From a virus, in IMG/VR virus record IMGVR_UViG_3300025112_000037, positions 1 through 44,024 of that record: a stretch of 44,024 nucleotides of DNA. One strand, written 5' to 3'. The translations under genes were made by a program, and so were the position numbers. Below are positions 22,543-33,346 of this stretch, piece by piece. The first letter of the stretch is position 1. Each line of letters starts with the position of its first letter. The notes under the pieces were generated by a model. It was not told the DNA's origin. It saw only the letters and a list, made by a program, of their open reading frames with translations, and did not search any database.

Positions 22543-22976
22543 TGAACAATAAACAAATACTAAAGAACAAGGTCGGCTTTCTAGAACAATCATTGCTGGA
22601 AGCCGACTGGACTATAAAACAAATGGCTCTTAGAATAGATGCAATGCAAGAACAAATAGATAAGTATAAGAAATCAGGTGATAAAAAAGACCTTGAGCAA
22701 AACAATGACTTAATTATTGATTTAATCAAAAAAAGATTAGATATAGGTGCAGAGCAATATCATCAAAATGTACCAATAATGCCTAGAGATGATATAACAA
22801 GAGATAATTTCTATGAAGCTGTTGAAGAAGCACTTGATTTGTCCGTATATTTATCAGCGTATATGTTAAGGCTGATGGAGGAGAAAGAACGCAGGGAATT
22901 CGAACCGACGACAGCAGACGAACATAATCATAAAGAAAAAGATGAAAACAGAGAAGAAGAGGAAAGCTCAGCTTAA
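22542..22976 (+). CDS. MazG-like all-alpha nucleotide pyrophosphohydrolase candidate
   Basis: This 144-residue protein has an N-terminal coiled coil (residues 5-55). A segment at about 63-112 (KRLDIGAEQYHQNVPI ... NFYEAVEEALDLSVYLSAYM) then resembles phage all-alpha NTP-PPase domains, with the conserved EE..D..VYL pattern. Such enzymes hydrolyse (d)NTPs to monophosphates and can adjust nucleotide pools or blunt starvation signalling. The C terminus is acidic low complexity. The metal-binding residues are only partly visible, so this is a moderate call. It overlaps the next gene by 35 bases. Confidence 0.45.
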   Translation: MNNKQILKNKVGFLEQSLLEADWTIKQMALRIDAMQEQIDKYKKSGDKKDLEQNNDLIIDLIKKRLDIGAEQYHQNVPIMPRDDITRDNFYEAVEEALDLSVYLSAYMLRLMEEKERREFEPTTADEHNHKEKDENREEEESSA

Positions 22977-23157
22977 GTGTGCCAATTGGTACTTAGGTAA
23001 CTGTCTTGGCTGCATGATCCACATAGACAGAGCTTATCTTAAAAGAAATAATTGTGCCCCAGTATTTTTACACATTGATGACAAGTTAGAAAATAAACCA
23101 TGTGTTGTAGATACAAAAGAAGGGTGTCAATATTTTAAGAATTTCTTGCAAAGATAG
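22942..23157 (+). CDS. 71-residue cysteine-rich protein, last gene of the early unit
   Basis: Six cysteines (about residues 13, 21, 24, 38, 54 and 62) lie in KCANWYLGNCLGCMIHI, NNCAPVF, KPCVV and GCQYF, suggesting one or two metal sites or a compact disulfide-type fold. The N terminus is basic (MKTEKKRKAQLK). The start lies within the previous gene. It ends just before the bidirectional terminator. No family was recognised. Confidence 0.6.
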   Translation: MKTEKKRKAQLKCANWYLGNCLGCMIHIDRAYLKRNNCAPVFLHIDDKLENKPCVVDTKEGCQYFKNFLQR

Positions 23158-23170
23158 AACTACGCTAAAC

Positions 23171-23254
23171 GACTAGGTTTTCCTTTATTTCCCTAGTCCA
23201 GTAGTCTATCCCTTCCACAAGAGGGGAGATCGTTTACTGTTTTCGGTCTCCCCT
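23171..23254. terminator. Double hairpin at the convergence of the two transcription units
   Basis: Two stems lie in the 100-base gap between convergent genes: GACTAGG/CCTAGTC (23171-23177, 23192-23198) and AGGGGAGA/TCTCCCCT (23222-23229, 23247-23254). The second is followed by ATCTTTATC on the plus strand. Together they probably terminate both the rightward early and the leftward late transcripts. Confidence 0.75.
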
Positions 23255-23258
23255 ATCT

Positions 23259-24635
23259 TTATCTCATATATCTTCCAATTCTTGTTAACTTTATCAAACC
23301 TTTTGTGCCAAGCCTAAGAGCTTTCTCCATAGCTTTTTCCCATTTACCAGCTTTTATAGCAGTTTTTAATTGTTCTCTAGTACTAATTCTTGCTACATCT
23401 CGTGAGGTAACAACATTAAAGTGAACCTTTCTTTGAAAGGGATCATTATTAGTAAGCACATCATACTTATCTGATATTAAAATATCAGTTTTTATATTCT
23501 TACTTGGTATACCGCCTTTTATATGTTGTCTAAAAACACGACCCTTTGATTTTCTCAAATTAACACTGGCATTAACTCCGCCAACAAGATAATGTGGTTT
23601 ATATTGTGGGGATAAAACAATATTTGCTATCCCAGTATTTTTATTATATTTAAAAGATTGCATAAATTTTCTAACTTCTAAATCTAAATCATCTATATGT
23701 TCATGAAGAACATTAGCTGAAGCAACTCTAAATCCCTTTATACTTCTTTTTTGCATACTATAAATTCTTTCCCTAGCATATTTCTCAATACTTTTAGGAT
23801 CATCTAAATCTGCATACTTCATGACATATTCACCCATTTGATATTGAGCATCTCTTTTTACTGACTTAACAATAGCTTTCTTATCACCGCCTACGTCAAG
23901 AATTTTTGAAATTGATATTTTAGAATCAGGATGCAATGTTCTTCCATGTTGTGTTAAAACTCTTGAATGATCAGAAAGTCCTTCACCAGTACCAAATGCA
24001 GTTTTCATATCTGTTAATATAGGCTCACTTAATCCATTAGCTCTTAACCTATCTACATTAACTTTACCAGTTTCTGTCCAATCTATCATTTCTTGTGCAA
24101 GTTTTTCATGTCTATGAGCTCTTTTTAGAGTTGTATATTTATAACCGCCAGAATCACGACCTCTTATATTTGCTGTTCTTTCATGCTTCTCAACATCTAA
24201 TCTAGCCCTATGTTCAGCAAAAGTTTTCTCACCATACTTATTCATTTCATCTTGGATAATCTGTCTTTGCATCTTTGGATATTCATTTTTTAGCATAGGA
24301 GCATGGCGTTTAACTATTTTTTGTATCTCATCCTTCTCATTGTTCATCATATGCTGAGCCATTAATTTTTGCTTATCTCTTTTTGTCCTACCCTTATCAT
24401 AAAAAGTTTCTACTACTGTACTCATTTTACCAGCTCTTTTACCTATAGCAGTTCCAGCACCACTATATTTTAACCCTTGATATCCTAAGGCACTAATTCC
24501 CCACCCAGCACCACCTACGGTAGCTGCCTTAGCCAATACTTCTTTAGTTCTTCTGTAATTATCATCATTCTCTTCATTCAGTTCACGAATAGGTATCTGA
24601 TTCTTTCTTAATATATAATCTAATTCATTTTTCAT
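23259..24635 (-). CDS. 458-residue virion/ejection-type protein, last late gene
   Basis: The gene overlaps the giant protein gene by four bases (ATGA) and ends the leftward unit. A Gly/Ala-rich amphipathic segment (about 37-66, AATVGGAGWGISALGYQGLKYSG) is followed by long charged helices and a basic C terminus ending RIGRYMR. The composition resembles internal virion proteins ejected with the DNA in podoviruses. No enzymatic motif was recognised. Confidence 0.6.
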   Translation of the reverse strand: MKNELDYILRKNQIPIRELNEENDDNYRRTKEVLAKAATVGGAGWGISALGYQGLKYSGAGTAIGKRAGKMSTVVETFYDKGRTKRDKQKLMAQHMMNNEKDEIQKIVKRHAPMLKNEYPKMQRQIIQDEMNKYGEKTFAEHRARLDVEKHERTANIRGRDSGGYKYTTLKRAHRHEKLAQEMIDWTETGKVNVDRLRANGLSEPILTDMKTAFGTGEGLSDHSRVLTQHGRTLHPDSKISISKILDVGGDKKAIVKSVKRDAQYQMGEYVMKYADLDDPKSIEKYARERIYSMQKRSIKGFRVASANVLHEHIDDLDLEVRKFMQSFKYNKNTGIANIVLSPQYKPHYLVGGVNASVNLRKSKGRVFRQHIKGGIPSKNIKTDILISDKYDVLTNNDPFQRKVHFNVVTSRDVARISTREQLKTAIKAGKWEKAMEKALRLGTKGLIKLTRIGRYMR

Positions 24636-27600
24636 GATGGTGCATTCCCAACTAAGCTTAAAAATCCTTTAGGCTTTATTATTTCTTTTTCTTTTTGATA
24701 TTCTCTAGCAAATTGCATATAGGGTAAGCCAGTTATCTTTTCTACTGACCTCATTGGATTGTCTATTAGTCCACCTTCTCCAAATACATCCCATCCCATT
24801 CTTCCAAAAGGAAACATACTAGCAACATAATATCCAGCTAATCTATCATAATCCCCTGTTACCATACCTTTAAATAAAGGTGGAAGCAGCCTTGCAATAG
24901 GAGGGGTAATCACTTGTAAAGGAGCCAACGCAGTAGGATAAGTTCCAAAAAACGCCCTACTTTTCTCTTTCTCATTTCCAAAAGCCCAGTCAGCTAAATC
25001 TTGGAGCCAGTTCCAAGGAGCAGGTAGAGCATTTTCGAATAGTGAATACATAAATACAGAGGATAAGCCCAGCATCATCATATCTAGAGTAGCCAACCTC
25101 TTGAATCTTTCAAACTCTTCTGTACCCTCTTTCCAGCCTCTTAAGGCTGCTTCACTTATAACTTGATTTCTAAATCTTACAGAATTCCATGACCAGAGCT
25201 GGAATCTTGTCATAACCTTACCCATGGTAGACCTAGCAAAAGCTGGTCTAAATGGAGCTGAATATAAGAACTGGGTAGACTTGACACCTTCCTTAGCTAA
25301 TTTAATAAGGACAGGGTCATCAAATCTTGTTATAGCACCCTCAAAGTTATTCCTAGCTTGCAGATAATGGGCCATAAAGGCATCTCTACGGAGAGTTCTC
25401 TCTGGTCTTCGCATGAACCATGCAGCTTTATTAAAGATTGTATCTGCGATACCATGTTTCTTAGCAATAGACCTTAGTTCTACGTCTTCTAATTTAGGGT
25501 CTTTTCTAATCTTACCAGAGGCTTCAGCAAAAAACTCTTGCCATTTCTTACCTTTAAATTTTGGATTTAACCCAGCCTCATAAATAAGAAAGTCTTCTAC
25601 TACACCTAATTTATACACCCAGTCCTGAACATCAGTTAAGTTCTTCCACTCTGGATTAACATTTGATTGTAGATATCTAACATTACGACCATTTAGGTAA
25701 TTTTCCATACCAGTAGAGGCTAACGTGTGCACAGTACCACCATAAAGATTGGCTACAGCACTCTTTGGATGAGCGAGTAATGATGCAAGTTGATATTTAG
25801 CTTCTAAATTACCCCATTTTGCCAATACACCAAAATCAATACCCTTTAATTCTTCAGGAAGGCCAGCTTCTTTTTCAGCTCCAATGCCAAGCTTCTTACG
25901 AATATCATTTACTCTTCGTTTAACATTACTATCATTCCACCAAGCATATGGAGTACCTTTTATTTTCATACTATCATTATTAAGGACACGATCAGGTATT
26001 TTTTGTGGATAACCAAGGGCATCTTGAGCATATAGATTAAAGAAATCAACCCAATCAAATGTATGTGCCCAATCACCAGTCTTCTTATGATGTTCTCCTG
26101 CAAATCTATATATATCTGATCTCACCTTGATTTGTGCAGCATGCTTATGCATATTATCAATAACACCCTTCATATAATTAGAATATACCTCAGGCTCTAT
26201 ACTCCATCCGGGTATATGTGCATTACGAGAATGTTGAGAACCTACTTTTCTTATACTGGTAAACCAAGATACACCCTCACCTTTCTTTTGCTGCTTAGTA
26301 TTTATCTCTCTCAGTACATTAAAAGCTTGTTCATATGGCTCATTGATTTCACTATTTGGCATCCAATCACCAGTTACCTGTTTATAATGATATATAGCCT
26401 TTGTTAGCTCTTTTAATTTTGTTCTCTTATCCATGAATGGATCAGCTTCAAGAGTTTTTATCAAATCTTTTATACCATTTGCAGCAAGTTTCCTATCACC
26501 AGCAACATGAGGCCAATATCCTTCAGGGCCCAGATCACCAGTTTCTTCTATTTCTAATTTTAAGTTTATATTTTCTTTTATAGCCGAGTGTCTCTTAGGG
26601 GTTTCAGCAATCATTTGACTTTTTGCAATCTCTCTAAGCCCATCAATGCCTTCAGATAAGTCAACTCTCTCACCCTTTACTACAGCTTCGTTGAATTTCT
26701 TCAAAAACTTTTCAACAATGTGATAATCACCAGCATAATTTTTATACTTACCTCTTAATGAGCTATATGATCTTTGCCATTCATTCTGACCAAACATATC
26801 CCTTTCTCCAGTCATCCATCCATGAACTCTTTTATTCCATTTAGTAATTATATTATTAATATTTGTCACTATTTGATTACCAGTTAACTTGATTACTCTC
26901 CCACCTTCAACTGGTACATCATATATCTTATCTTTTAAAGCTTCCCAACCATATTCTTTTTGAATTTCGTTCCATTTATTAATATACTCCTTTGAAAAAG
27001 CATTAAAGGTAGCTGTATCAGCTTTATATCTTTTTCTAAATTCTGGAGAAGTCGCATATTTAAACTCTCTAAGTCTTACAGCAACTCTAAATAATTCAGC
27101 TCCATCAGGAATACCCTCAAGATATGGTCGCATATCAGCATCAAATAAATCTTTTTCTTGTTCATACATCTGGGTAGACTGCTGCTGCATAGTGTGCACA
27201 GCACCTTGCATCTTTGTCATCATATTATCAGGCTGGACTACTCTGCCATGAACCCAACCATACTTATCTTTATATGGAGCACGAGCTTCGACTAACTTTA
27301 AATCAAACCTCATCAAATCTTGTCCAATAGCCTTCGGAAACATAAGATGATGCCAAGGGCTTATTTTTGCAGACTTATCTTTCACTGGTCTCATCATCTT
27401 CTGCCACCAACTACCATCTCTAGTTTGAGAAAACCATCTATCTAAAGTCTTAAAATCTTCTAATGACGCCTGATTTATATCTTTTTTGATAAGCCATCTC
27501 ATAACACCATTTAAATCTTTTCCAACTATATTATTATAATGCTCTAGATGATCTTTTATTCTATAAGCTAACTCACTAGCCTCTTTTGATAACTCCCCCT

Positions 27601-30600
27601 TATGTAGTCCTATAAATGGAGCATACTCATCGAAGTATAACTGCGTTTCAGCGTCCTTCTCTGGATTTTCTACTACCATTCCTTCAATTCTATTGCCATC
27701 AGAATCAAAAAATGGTTTAGGTCTGTCTAATTCCTCTGCACTCTTTACAAGAATTTCAGCAGTTTTAACGTCTGGAATATCAATAGTATAATCAAATAAC
27801 TTAGAGTATTCCTTTAACATATTACGAACAGAGGCATCAGATATTGCCGAAGATGCAAATCCTATCCTAGAAAGAGAAGTCTTCTTTGAATCACCTATCA
27901 TATTCTCTATATCTTTAGCAACTCTCTCAGTTCTAGGAGGGCCATGCTCTTTAAAAAAAGCTTTCTTATCAAACTTTCTTCCACGCCATAAGGTACCAAG
28001 CATAAAAGCATCAAATAAATCAGCTTCTTCAGGTGTAATAAGTTCTTTGTACTGCTCTATTCTCTTATCGATTTGCATCTGATTCAAAGCTGCAGACTGC
28101 TTATCACCATATATCTTATCATGAGCAGCCTCTAAAAATGATACCTCATACTGGTCAAGCGATGAATTCTCTTTATCTATCTTCTTAGCTTTATTGGCAA
28201 GTATATAACTATTCTTTTTCAAGAAATCTGCTTGTTCAGCAATCTCTTTTATCCTAGAATTAGAAATATTCTTTGCTTTCTTTACTATATATTTTATACT
28301 AGCCATATCAGATAAGTCATTAATAATAAAGTCTTCTGCCTTTTTAACAATATCAGTTAAATGTCTAGTACGCTGCTCTATATTATCTGGATCAAACTTA
28401 TCAAATTTATTTTTATTATAATATTTAAATTTATCCCCACCTAAAATATCCCTTTTGTATCTTGGATGCTGCTTATCTAATTGAGATTCCATACCTTCTT
28501 TTGTATAAAGCTTATACTTCATAGCTAATTTATAATATGCACTCATAGGAACAGCCATAGTTTCACGACCAAGAGCATCTCTCAACCAATCATAAGCTTT
28601 TAAACTACCCTGATGTTCTTCATATAATCTATCTAAGTTTGTTTCTTTTAATCTTTGAAGAACACCATCACTCCAATCAAGACCCTGTATATCAGTTGCT
28701 AACTTAGGGAGAAATGTATTTCTTTGTTCTGGAGCTAATCCTTTTTCAGGATCATTTATCCCTTCTAGTCTCTCATGGATTTCCCACATATGAAATCTTC
28801 TATTCTCAGCAAAATTCCTACTATATAATCCTTGATTAATATCTTTCATTAAATTTATTACAGCACTTCTTTTATGATGAGGTTTAATTAGTCTGTCATA
28901 TTTATGAACTGGCTTACCAAAATTAGGATTCTGTTTATTACCTACCATATGCCTATTATCTATAATTTTATATTCAAATAGAGCATCAGTCTGCTTTTCT
29001 AACAGCTCTTCACCACGCTTACCAAATTTTAATCCAGCTTCATCCATAGGGTCTGATGCTAATCCAACAGCAGCCCTAGTTAATCCTCTGAATGCCCTCA
29101 AACTAGTATCACCCTTTTTAGCTCTTACCCTCAATGTTAAATCTTCTGTAAAGTCTTTCACTTTTATCTTCACGAAAACAGTAGAATCTTCAGCAGCTCT
29201 TATTGCAGCATAAGCTGATCTTATAGTCCCAGACTGAACAACAGCAACTTTTAATTGTCCCCTACCCTCAGAAGCTGCATTAGATGCAGTCTGTCTGGAC
29301 ACAGGATCATATTGCAATGCTTTATTCTTCCCAAGATCATAAACAATATCTTCTCCAGTTGCCTTATCAGGCTGAACTGTTAATTCTGAATGATAAGTCT
29401 TACCCGTAAATGGGTTTATAGCTCGCTTATTATCTGCCTCTATAGGCTTACCATCTGCAGATTCTACTACATACTCATTCTTAGACCAGTCATACGCATC
29501 TTTCCAATCTTTCTTAAAACCTTCTCCAGTACCATCAGTAGCTCTACCACCAAAGAACACAAAAGCTTTATCCCCATCTAGATCAGCACCTCCAAGAGCC
29601 TTCATAGTTCTCCCATGAAGTAATGATCCATATCCACGAATTCCTGTAAATCCTTTAAAATGAAGAGCGTGAGCACCACTCATAGAATCCATAGGTACAC
29701 GAACAAGAACAGCCCTAAACAATTCTTCTAGTTGCTTATCTCTCTTAGCACCCTTTATCTTCACATACTTCTTAGCCTTTTCATCCCATTTCTTTAAAGA
29801 TACTTGGTAATCATCCCATAATTTTCCAAGTTTACGTTTACGTTTCTTACCTATACCAGTAACATCAACATCTAATTCTCTAAATCCCTCATCTAAGAAA
29901 AATATATCATCTCTCTTTTCCAAATCAGCAGTAATCCCTTCCTTAGACATACCTATCTCATAAGGTCTCATCCTAGTAGAACCACTATTGCCTATTTTGG
30001 GTCTCGTTATACCATTAACAATATAGTTTCTTATTACTGACATCCTATAATCACGACTGTATTTATGCAAAAATCCAGCTATACTTCTTGGGATAAGCTT
30101 CTGTATCCTATCATGAACAATGACATAATTAGCCATTTCATCTTTCATGCTCTTCAATTCTGTATCAGTATATTCACCATCAGCACGCATATCTTCAATG
30201 ATATCTCGATTATATTTCTGTATCTTAGCATAAACTTGATTAGCAAATAACTCATTACCCGGCTTCTTTATAGCACCGAGTAGTTCATGTACACCAACCT
30301 TATCTAAATTATTTAGAATTTTTGGGATATCATCCTCATAAGCAGTTGGATTCTCAGCTAATTTTTTTACTATAGTATTATACTCTTCTTCACCTGCAGC
30401 ACGACTCCCGCTAAGAGTTTGATACATATCATCCATAATCTTACCCATAGCTTCATTATATTGATTTGCATTCTTAAAAGGAGCACGACTAGGGTCGAAG
30501 AAAGAATATGGAGTAAAATTCATAAACATCTGTTTTGGCATATGCTGAGATTCAATACTATGCTTATCTGTCTTTTCAGACATTACTATTTTTATATCTC

Positions 30601-33343
30601 TAATTGGTAATTCATATATCTCAGCATCAACCTTAGGCTTCTTACGAACCCATGAAATATTACCTACTTTTCTTTCCCCTATCTGCTTCGCTGCTGATCT
30701 GGGGATTATTAAATGAATATTGTTATCATGCATATACTTTTCAAGCTTTGGAGAAGCTGAATGTATCATGTACTTACCCAATAGAGCTCCATATTGGGCA
30801 CTAGGAGACACTATAAAGGATTTATTGACCCCACCTTCCAAAGGAAGCCCTGCCCCGTAATTTAAGCCATCTATGGCGTCAGAACGCCCTATTATGCCAC
30901 CATCAGAAACTTCATAGTGTTTACTGCTAGCTGTACCTACTACATGATTTATCTCATCTCCCAAATCTTCGATTAATTGTATATTTAAACTATCATTTTC
31001 TATCGCCTTCTTACCTCGTCTAGCTTTCTCAACATGGAGAGCAACAGCTTCAGGATCAGCAGAGTAACCAGATGTGAGCCAGATTTGAGCACGTTTGTTA
31101 AAACCTTTCGCATTATTTACATACCCCTTCTTTAGTACCTTACTAAAATCGCTAAGACTTTTATATCCATTCAGTCTTATATCGTATATTACATTTGATA
31201 TGTATGATCTATCAAATATCTCACCAGCTAAAGTATCTTCACCGCCAATACCCTTTCCATATCTTTTTATGAAGGCTTCTCTACTCTTATCTATTGCTTT
31301 TAAATCTTTTTCCTTTACCCCAGCCTTTTTCAAAGTGGCTTTTATAAATGCCAAGTCTTTTTTTATAACCTTTTTATTTCTTGATACATCTGGGTGATAT
31401 TTCATAAAATACATTCTTTCAGCATCACCCCTACCACCATAATAATACATATCATGCTTATAATATTGCTTTTTACCATGACGATCAAGGACTGGTGTAC
31501 CATCTTTATAAGTTATTAACTTCTTTCTATAATTCATAAATTTCATTAATCTGCCAATTTCTTTGTCATATTCATTTTTAGCAGCATTTATATCCTCATC
31601 ATTAGCGTATTCTCTATGATTCTTTGTTGCATTACGCTTAGCTAAATAATCTTCATACTTTCCAAGATCGAATTCTCTCATACCAGTAGGAGTACTCCTG
31701 ACCATATGATCTAATATTGCATATACACCATATGCTTCAGTCTCTTCCCCACCTACCTTACGATTCCAATCTTCAAGCCAAACTTTCTCTATAGATTTAG
31801 GCTCTTGACTTAACTGTTTTTTATTTCCAGCATCATTTTGAGCAAGACCGTTCTTATCTAGAGTCATTATCCTAGCCTTACCATTAGTAATAGTAATCAT
31901 ATTAACAGGTCTTTGTCTTGTCCTCATATAACCAAGGCCACGCCAATATGAATAATCTTCTTCTAACTGAGAAAATTTAGGATGTTTCTCCAGAATATAT
32001 TTGGACATAGCTTCACCGGGATTTATTCCTGTTTTCTCAGACTTTTCAGTCTTTAAAAGCCTAGTCCATTCATCGTTTAAATCCTTTGCTATAAGTAACT
32101 TTTCTCCTATAGGTCTTCCTTCAAGATAACCCTCCATATTCCTATCAACAAAAGTTTTGGCATTTATAGAAAGTTGAGCTGGTTTTATTTGAGCATCAAC
32201 ATCTTCCCCACTCAAATCCATTTCTCTAAACTCTTCTTCAGTATAATTTCTTACTGGTTCACCTTCGGTACTAAACTGTATAGATTCCTTCTCTTCCTGA
32301 GACTTTATAAATTCACTAGCTCTTTTCTGAGCCTCCTCTGCGTTAATACCCGGTACTGCTGACATTATCTCAGCAGCTAAGGCGTTCACGGGCTCATGTA
32401 ATTCTTTTACCTTCTTTATAACCCAATCTTGGCCCGGCTTATCTATTTTATCCCATCCAACTACAAGTTCTGGGTCTCTTACTCCTTGTTTCATCATCTT
32501 TGATAAGTGTTGTTGACCCATACGCCTATGAACAGGCATTTCATTATACCCAAAATATCCACCTAATAGATATTGATATATTTGCATTGGAGTTGTTTCT
32601 CCCCTAGCAGTAGAAGGTAACCCAGTGTATAATGAAGCAGATAATGTTCTTAAAGACTTATCAGCAGCAGGTGATCCAGTTTGTATCAGATTTCCTATAC
32701 CTCTGAACACTGCACCAGTCTCAGCACCGTGTATAAAAGAATCTAACATCTCATCAACACCACCCTGCCAAGAGCTAACAGCACTAGCAACACCAAGATG
32801 AAATCCTCCAGATGCCATATCTTTTACAACATTATTCTGTAAAAAGCCAACTGCAGTCTTAGCAGCATCAGCCCTTGCACCAATAGCCTTACCATATATA
32901 TTATTAGTTAATTTACCAGCCTTTTTAGTAGCAAAATTAGCAATCCTCATCGGGACAGAAGTCCCTCTAGCTGCCTTTGCTGCTTGGGCTAATTTATAAG
33001 CACCCATTAACTTAAATGGCATTGAAGGAATATATCCAACAAACCCAGCTAAGTGTCCTATATTACGACCAATAGCCTCTGCATCATCCTTAGGAGGATC
33101 ACCGACGTTAAAAGTAGTAAATCCGCTAAAAAATCCAGCACCCGCCTGTTTCATAACCTCTCCAGTTTTACCTAGAAATGATTCTTGATTTTCTGCAAAA
33201 GGAAGTTTATAATATTCAGCGTGTTGTTCTAACGCTTCTAGAGTTTGATCATCGAATTTATCTGGCTGCTGATCATACAGCCGTCTATAATTAGTTACCT
33301 GCTGAGGAGTTAAGCTAGGTTTAAATTGTTGAGGAACAGCCAC
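24632..33343 (-). CDS. Giant 2903-residue virion protein, candidate double-psi-beta-barrel RNA polymerase
   Basis: This is the largest gene, starting with GTG four bases past the preceding stop. Residues 1254-1258 are DLDGD within ALGGADLDGDKAFVFFGG, preceded by RVPMDSMSGAHALHF and GYGSLLHGRTMKALGG. This matches the D-x-D-G-D metal loop and its approach in double-psi-beta-barrel RNA polymerases, including QDE-1-like enzymes and the giant crAss-like virion polymerases. Gly/Ala-rich helices at the N terminus (about 60-280) and a hydrophobic segment near 2740-2765 (LDMMMLGLSSVFMYSLFENA) suggest membrane-active ejection regions. Much of the rest is charged helix. The neighbours are ejection-type proteins, so it is probably packaged and injected. 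The second barrel was not located, so polymerase activity is inference. Confidence 0.6.
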   Translation of the reverse strand: MAVPQQFKPSLTPQQVTNYRRLYDQQPDKFDDQTLEALEQHAEYYKLPFAENQESFLGKTGEVMKQAGAGFFSGFTTFNVGDPPKDDAEAIGRNIGHLAGFVGYIPSMPFKLMGAYKLAQAAKAARGTSVPMRIANFATKKAGKLTNNIYGKAIGARADAAKTAVGFLQNNVVKDMASGGFHLGVASAVSSWQGGVDEMLDSFIHGAETGAVFRGIGNLIQTGSPAADKSLRTLSASLYTGLPSTARGETTPMQIYQYLLGGYFGYNEMPVHRRMGQQHLSKMMKQGVRDPELVVGWDKIDKPGQDWVIKKVKELHEPVNALAAEIMSAVPGINAEEAQKRASEFIKSQEEKESIQFSTEGEPVRNYTEEEFREMDLSGEDVDAQIKPAQLSINAKTFVDRNMEGYLEGRPIGEKLLIAKDLNDEWTRLLKTEKSEKTGINPGEAMSKYILEKHPKFSQLEEDYSYWRGLGYMRTRQRPVNMITITNGKARIMTLDKNGLAQNDAGNKKQLSQEPKSIEKVWLEDWNRKVGGEETEAYGVYAILDHMVRSTPTGMREFDLGKYEDYLAKRNATKNHREYANDEDINAAKNEYDKEIGRLMKFMNYRKKLITYKDGTPVLDRHGKKQYYKHDMYYYGGRGDAERMYFMKYHPDVSRNKKVIKKDLAFIKATLKKAGVKEKDLKAIDKSREAFIKRYGKGIGGEDTLAGEIFDRSYISNVIYDIRLNGYKSLSDFSKVLKKGYVNNAKGFNKRAQIWLTSGYSADPEAVALHVEKARRGKKAIENDSLNIQLIEDLGDEINHVVGTASSKHYEVSDGGIIGRSDAIDGLNYGAGLPLEGGVNKSFIVSPSAQYGALLGKYMIHSASPKLEKYMHDNNIHLIIPRSAAKQIGERKVGNISWVRKKPKVDAEIYELPIRDIKIVMSEKTDKHSIESQHMPKQMFMNFTPYSFFDPSRAPFKNANQYNEAMGKIMDDMYQTLSGSRAAGEEEYNTIVKKLAENPTAYEDDIPKILNNLDKVGVHELLGAIKKPGNELFANQVYAKIQKYNRDIIEDMRADGEYTDTELKSMKDEMANYVIVHDRIQKLIPRSIAGFLHKYSRDYRMSVIRNYIVNGITRPKIGNSGSTRMRPYEIGMSKEGITADLEKRDDIFFLDEGFRELDVDVTGIGKKRKRKLGKLWDDYQVSLKKWDEKAKKYVKIKGAKRDKQLEELFRAVLVRVPMDSMSGAHALHFKGFTGIRGYGSLLHGRTMKALGGADLDGDKAFVFFGGRATDGTGEGFKKDWKDAYDWSKNEYVVESADGKPIEADNKRAINPFTGKTYHSELTVQPDKATGEDIVYDLGKNKALQYDPVSRQTASNAASEGRGQLKVAVVQSGTIRSAYAAIRAAEDSTVFVKIKVKDFTEDLTLRVRAKKGDTSLRAFRGLTRAAVGLASDPMDEAGLKFGKRGEELLEKQTDALFEYKIIDNRHMVGNKQNPNFGKPVHKYDRLIKPHHKRSAVINLMKDINQGLYSRNFAENRRFHMWEIHERLEGINDPEKGLAPEQRNTFLPKLATDIQGLDWSDGVLQRLKETNLDRLYEEHQGSLKAYDWLRDALGRETMAVPMSAYYKLAMKYKLYTKEGMESQLDKQHPRYKRDILGGDKFKYYNKNKFDKFDPDNIEQRTRHLTDIVKKAEDFIINDLSDMASIKYIVKKAKNISNSRIKEIAEQADFLKKNSYILANKAKKIDKENSSLDQYEVSFLEAAHDKIYGDKQSAALNQMQIDKRIEQYKELITPEEADLFDAFMLGTLWRGRKFDKKAFFKEHGPPRTERVAKDIENMIGDSKKTSLSRIGFASSAISDASVRNMLKEYSKLFDYTIDIPDVKTAEILVKSAEELDRPKPFFDSDGNRIEGMVVENPEKDAETQLYFDEYAPFIGLHKGELSKEASELAYRIKDHLEHYNNIVGKDLNGVMRWLIKKDINQASLEDFKTLDRWFSQTRDGSWWQKMMRPVKDKSAKISPWHHLMFPKAIGQDLMRFDLKLVEARAPYKDKYGWVHGRVVQPDNMMTKMQGAVHTMQQQSTQMYEQEKDLFDADMRPYLEGIPDGAELFRVAVRLREFKYATSPEFRKRYKADTATFNAFSKEYINKWNEIQKEYGWEALKDKIYDVPVEGGRVIKLTGNQIVTNINNIITKWNKRVHGWMTGERDMFGQNEWQRSYSSLRGKYKNYAGDYHIVEKFLKKFNEAVVKGERVDLSEGIDGLREIAKSQMIAETPKRHSAIKENINLKLEIEETGDLGPEGYWPHVAGDRKLAANGIKDLIKTLEADPFMDKRTKLKELTKAIYHYKQVTGDWMPNSEINEPYEQAFNVLREINTKQQKKGEGVSWFTSIRKVGSQHSRNAHIPGWSIEPEVYSNYMKGVIDNMHKHAAQIKVRSDIYRFAGEHHKKTGDWAHTFDWVDFFNLYAQDALGYPQKIPDRVLNNDSMKIKGTPYAWWNDSNVKRRVNDIRKKLGIGAEKEAGLPEELKGIDFGVLAKWGNLEAKYQLASLLAHPKSAVANLYGGTVHTLASTGMENYLNGRNVRYLQSNVNPEWKNLTDVQDWVYKLGVVEDFLIYEAGLNPKFKGKKWQEFFAEASGKIRKDPKLEDVELRSIAKKHGIADTIFNKAAWFMRRPERTLRRDAFMAHYLQARNNFEGAITRFDDPVLIKLAKEGVKSTQFLYSAPFRPAFARSTMGKVMTRFQLWSWNSVRFRNQVISEAALRGWKEGTEEFERFKRLATLDMMMLGLSSVFMYSLFENALPAPWNWLQDLADWAFGNEKEKSRAFFGTYPTALAPLQVITPPIARLLPPLFKGMVTGDYDRLAGYYVASMFPFGRMGWDVFGEGGLIDNPMRSVEKITGLPYMQFAREYQKEKEIIKPKGFLSLVGNAPS

Positions 33344-33346
33344 ACG

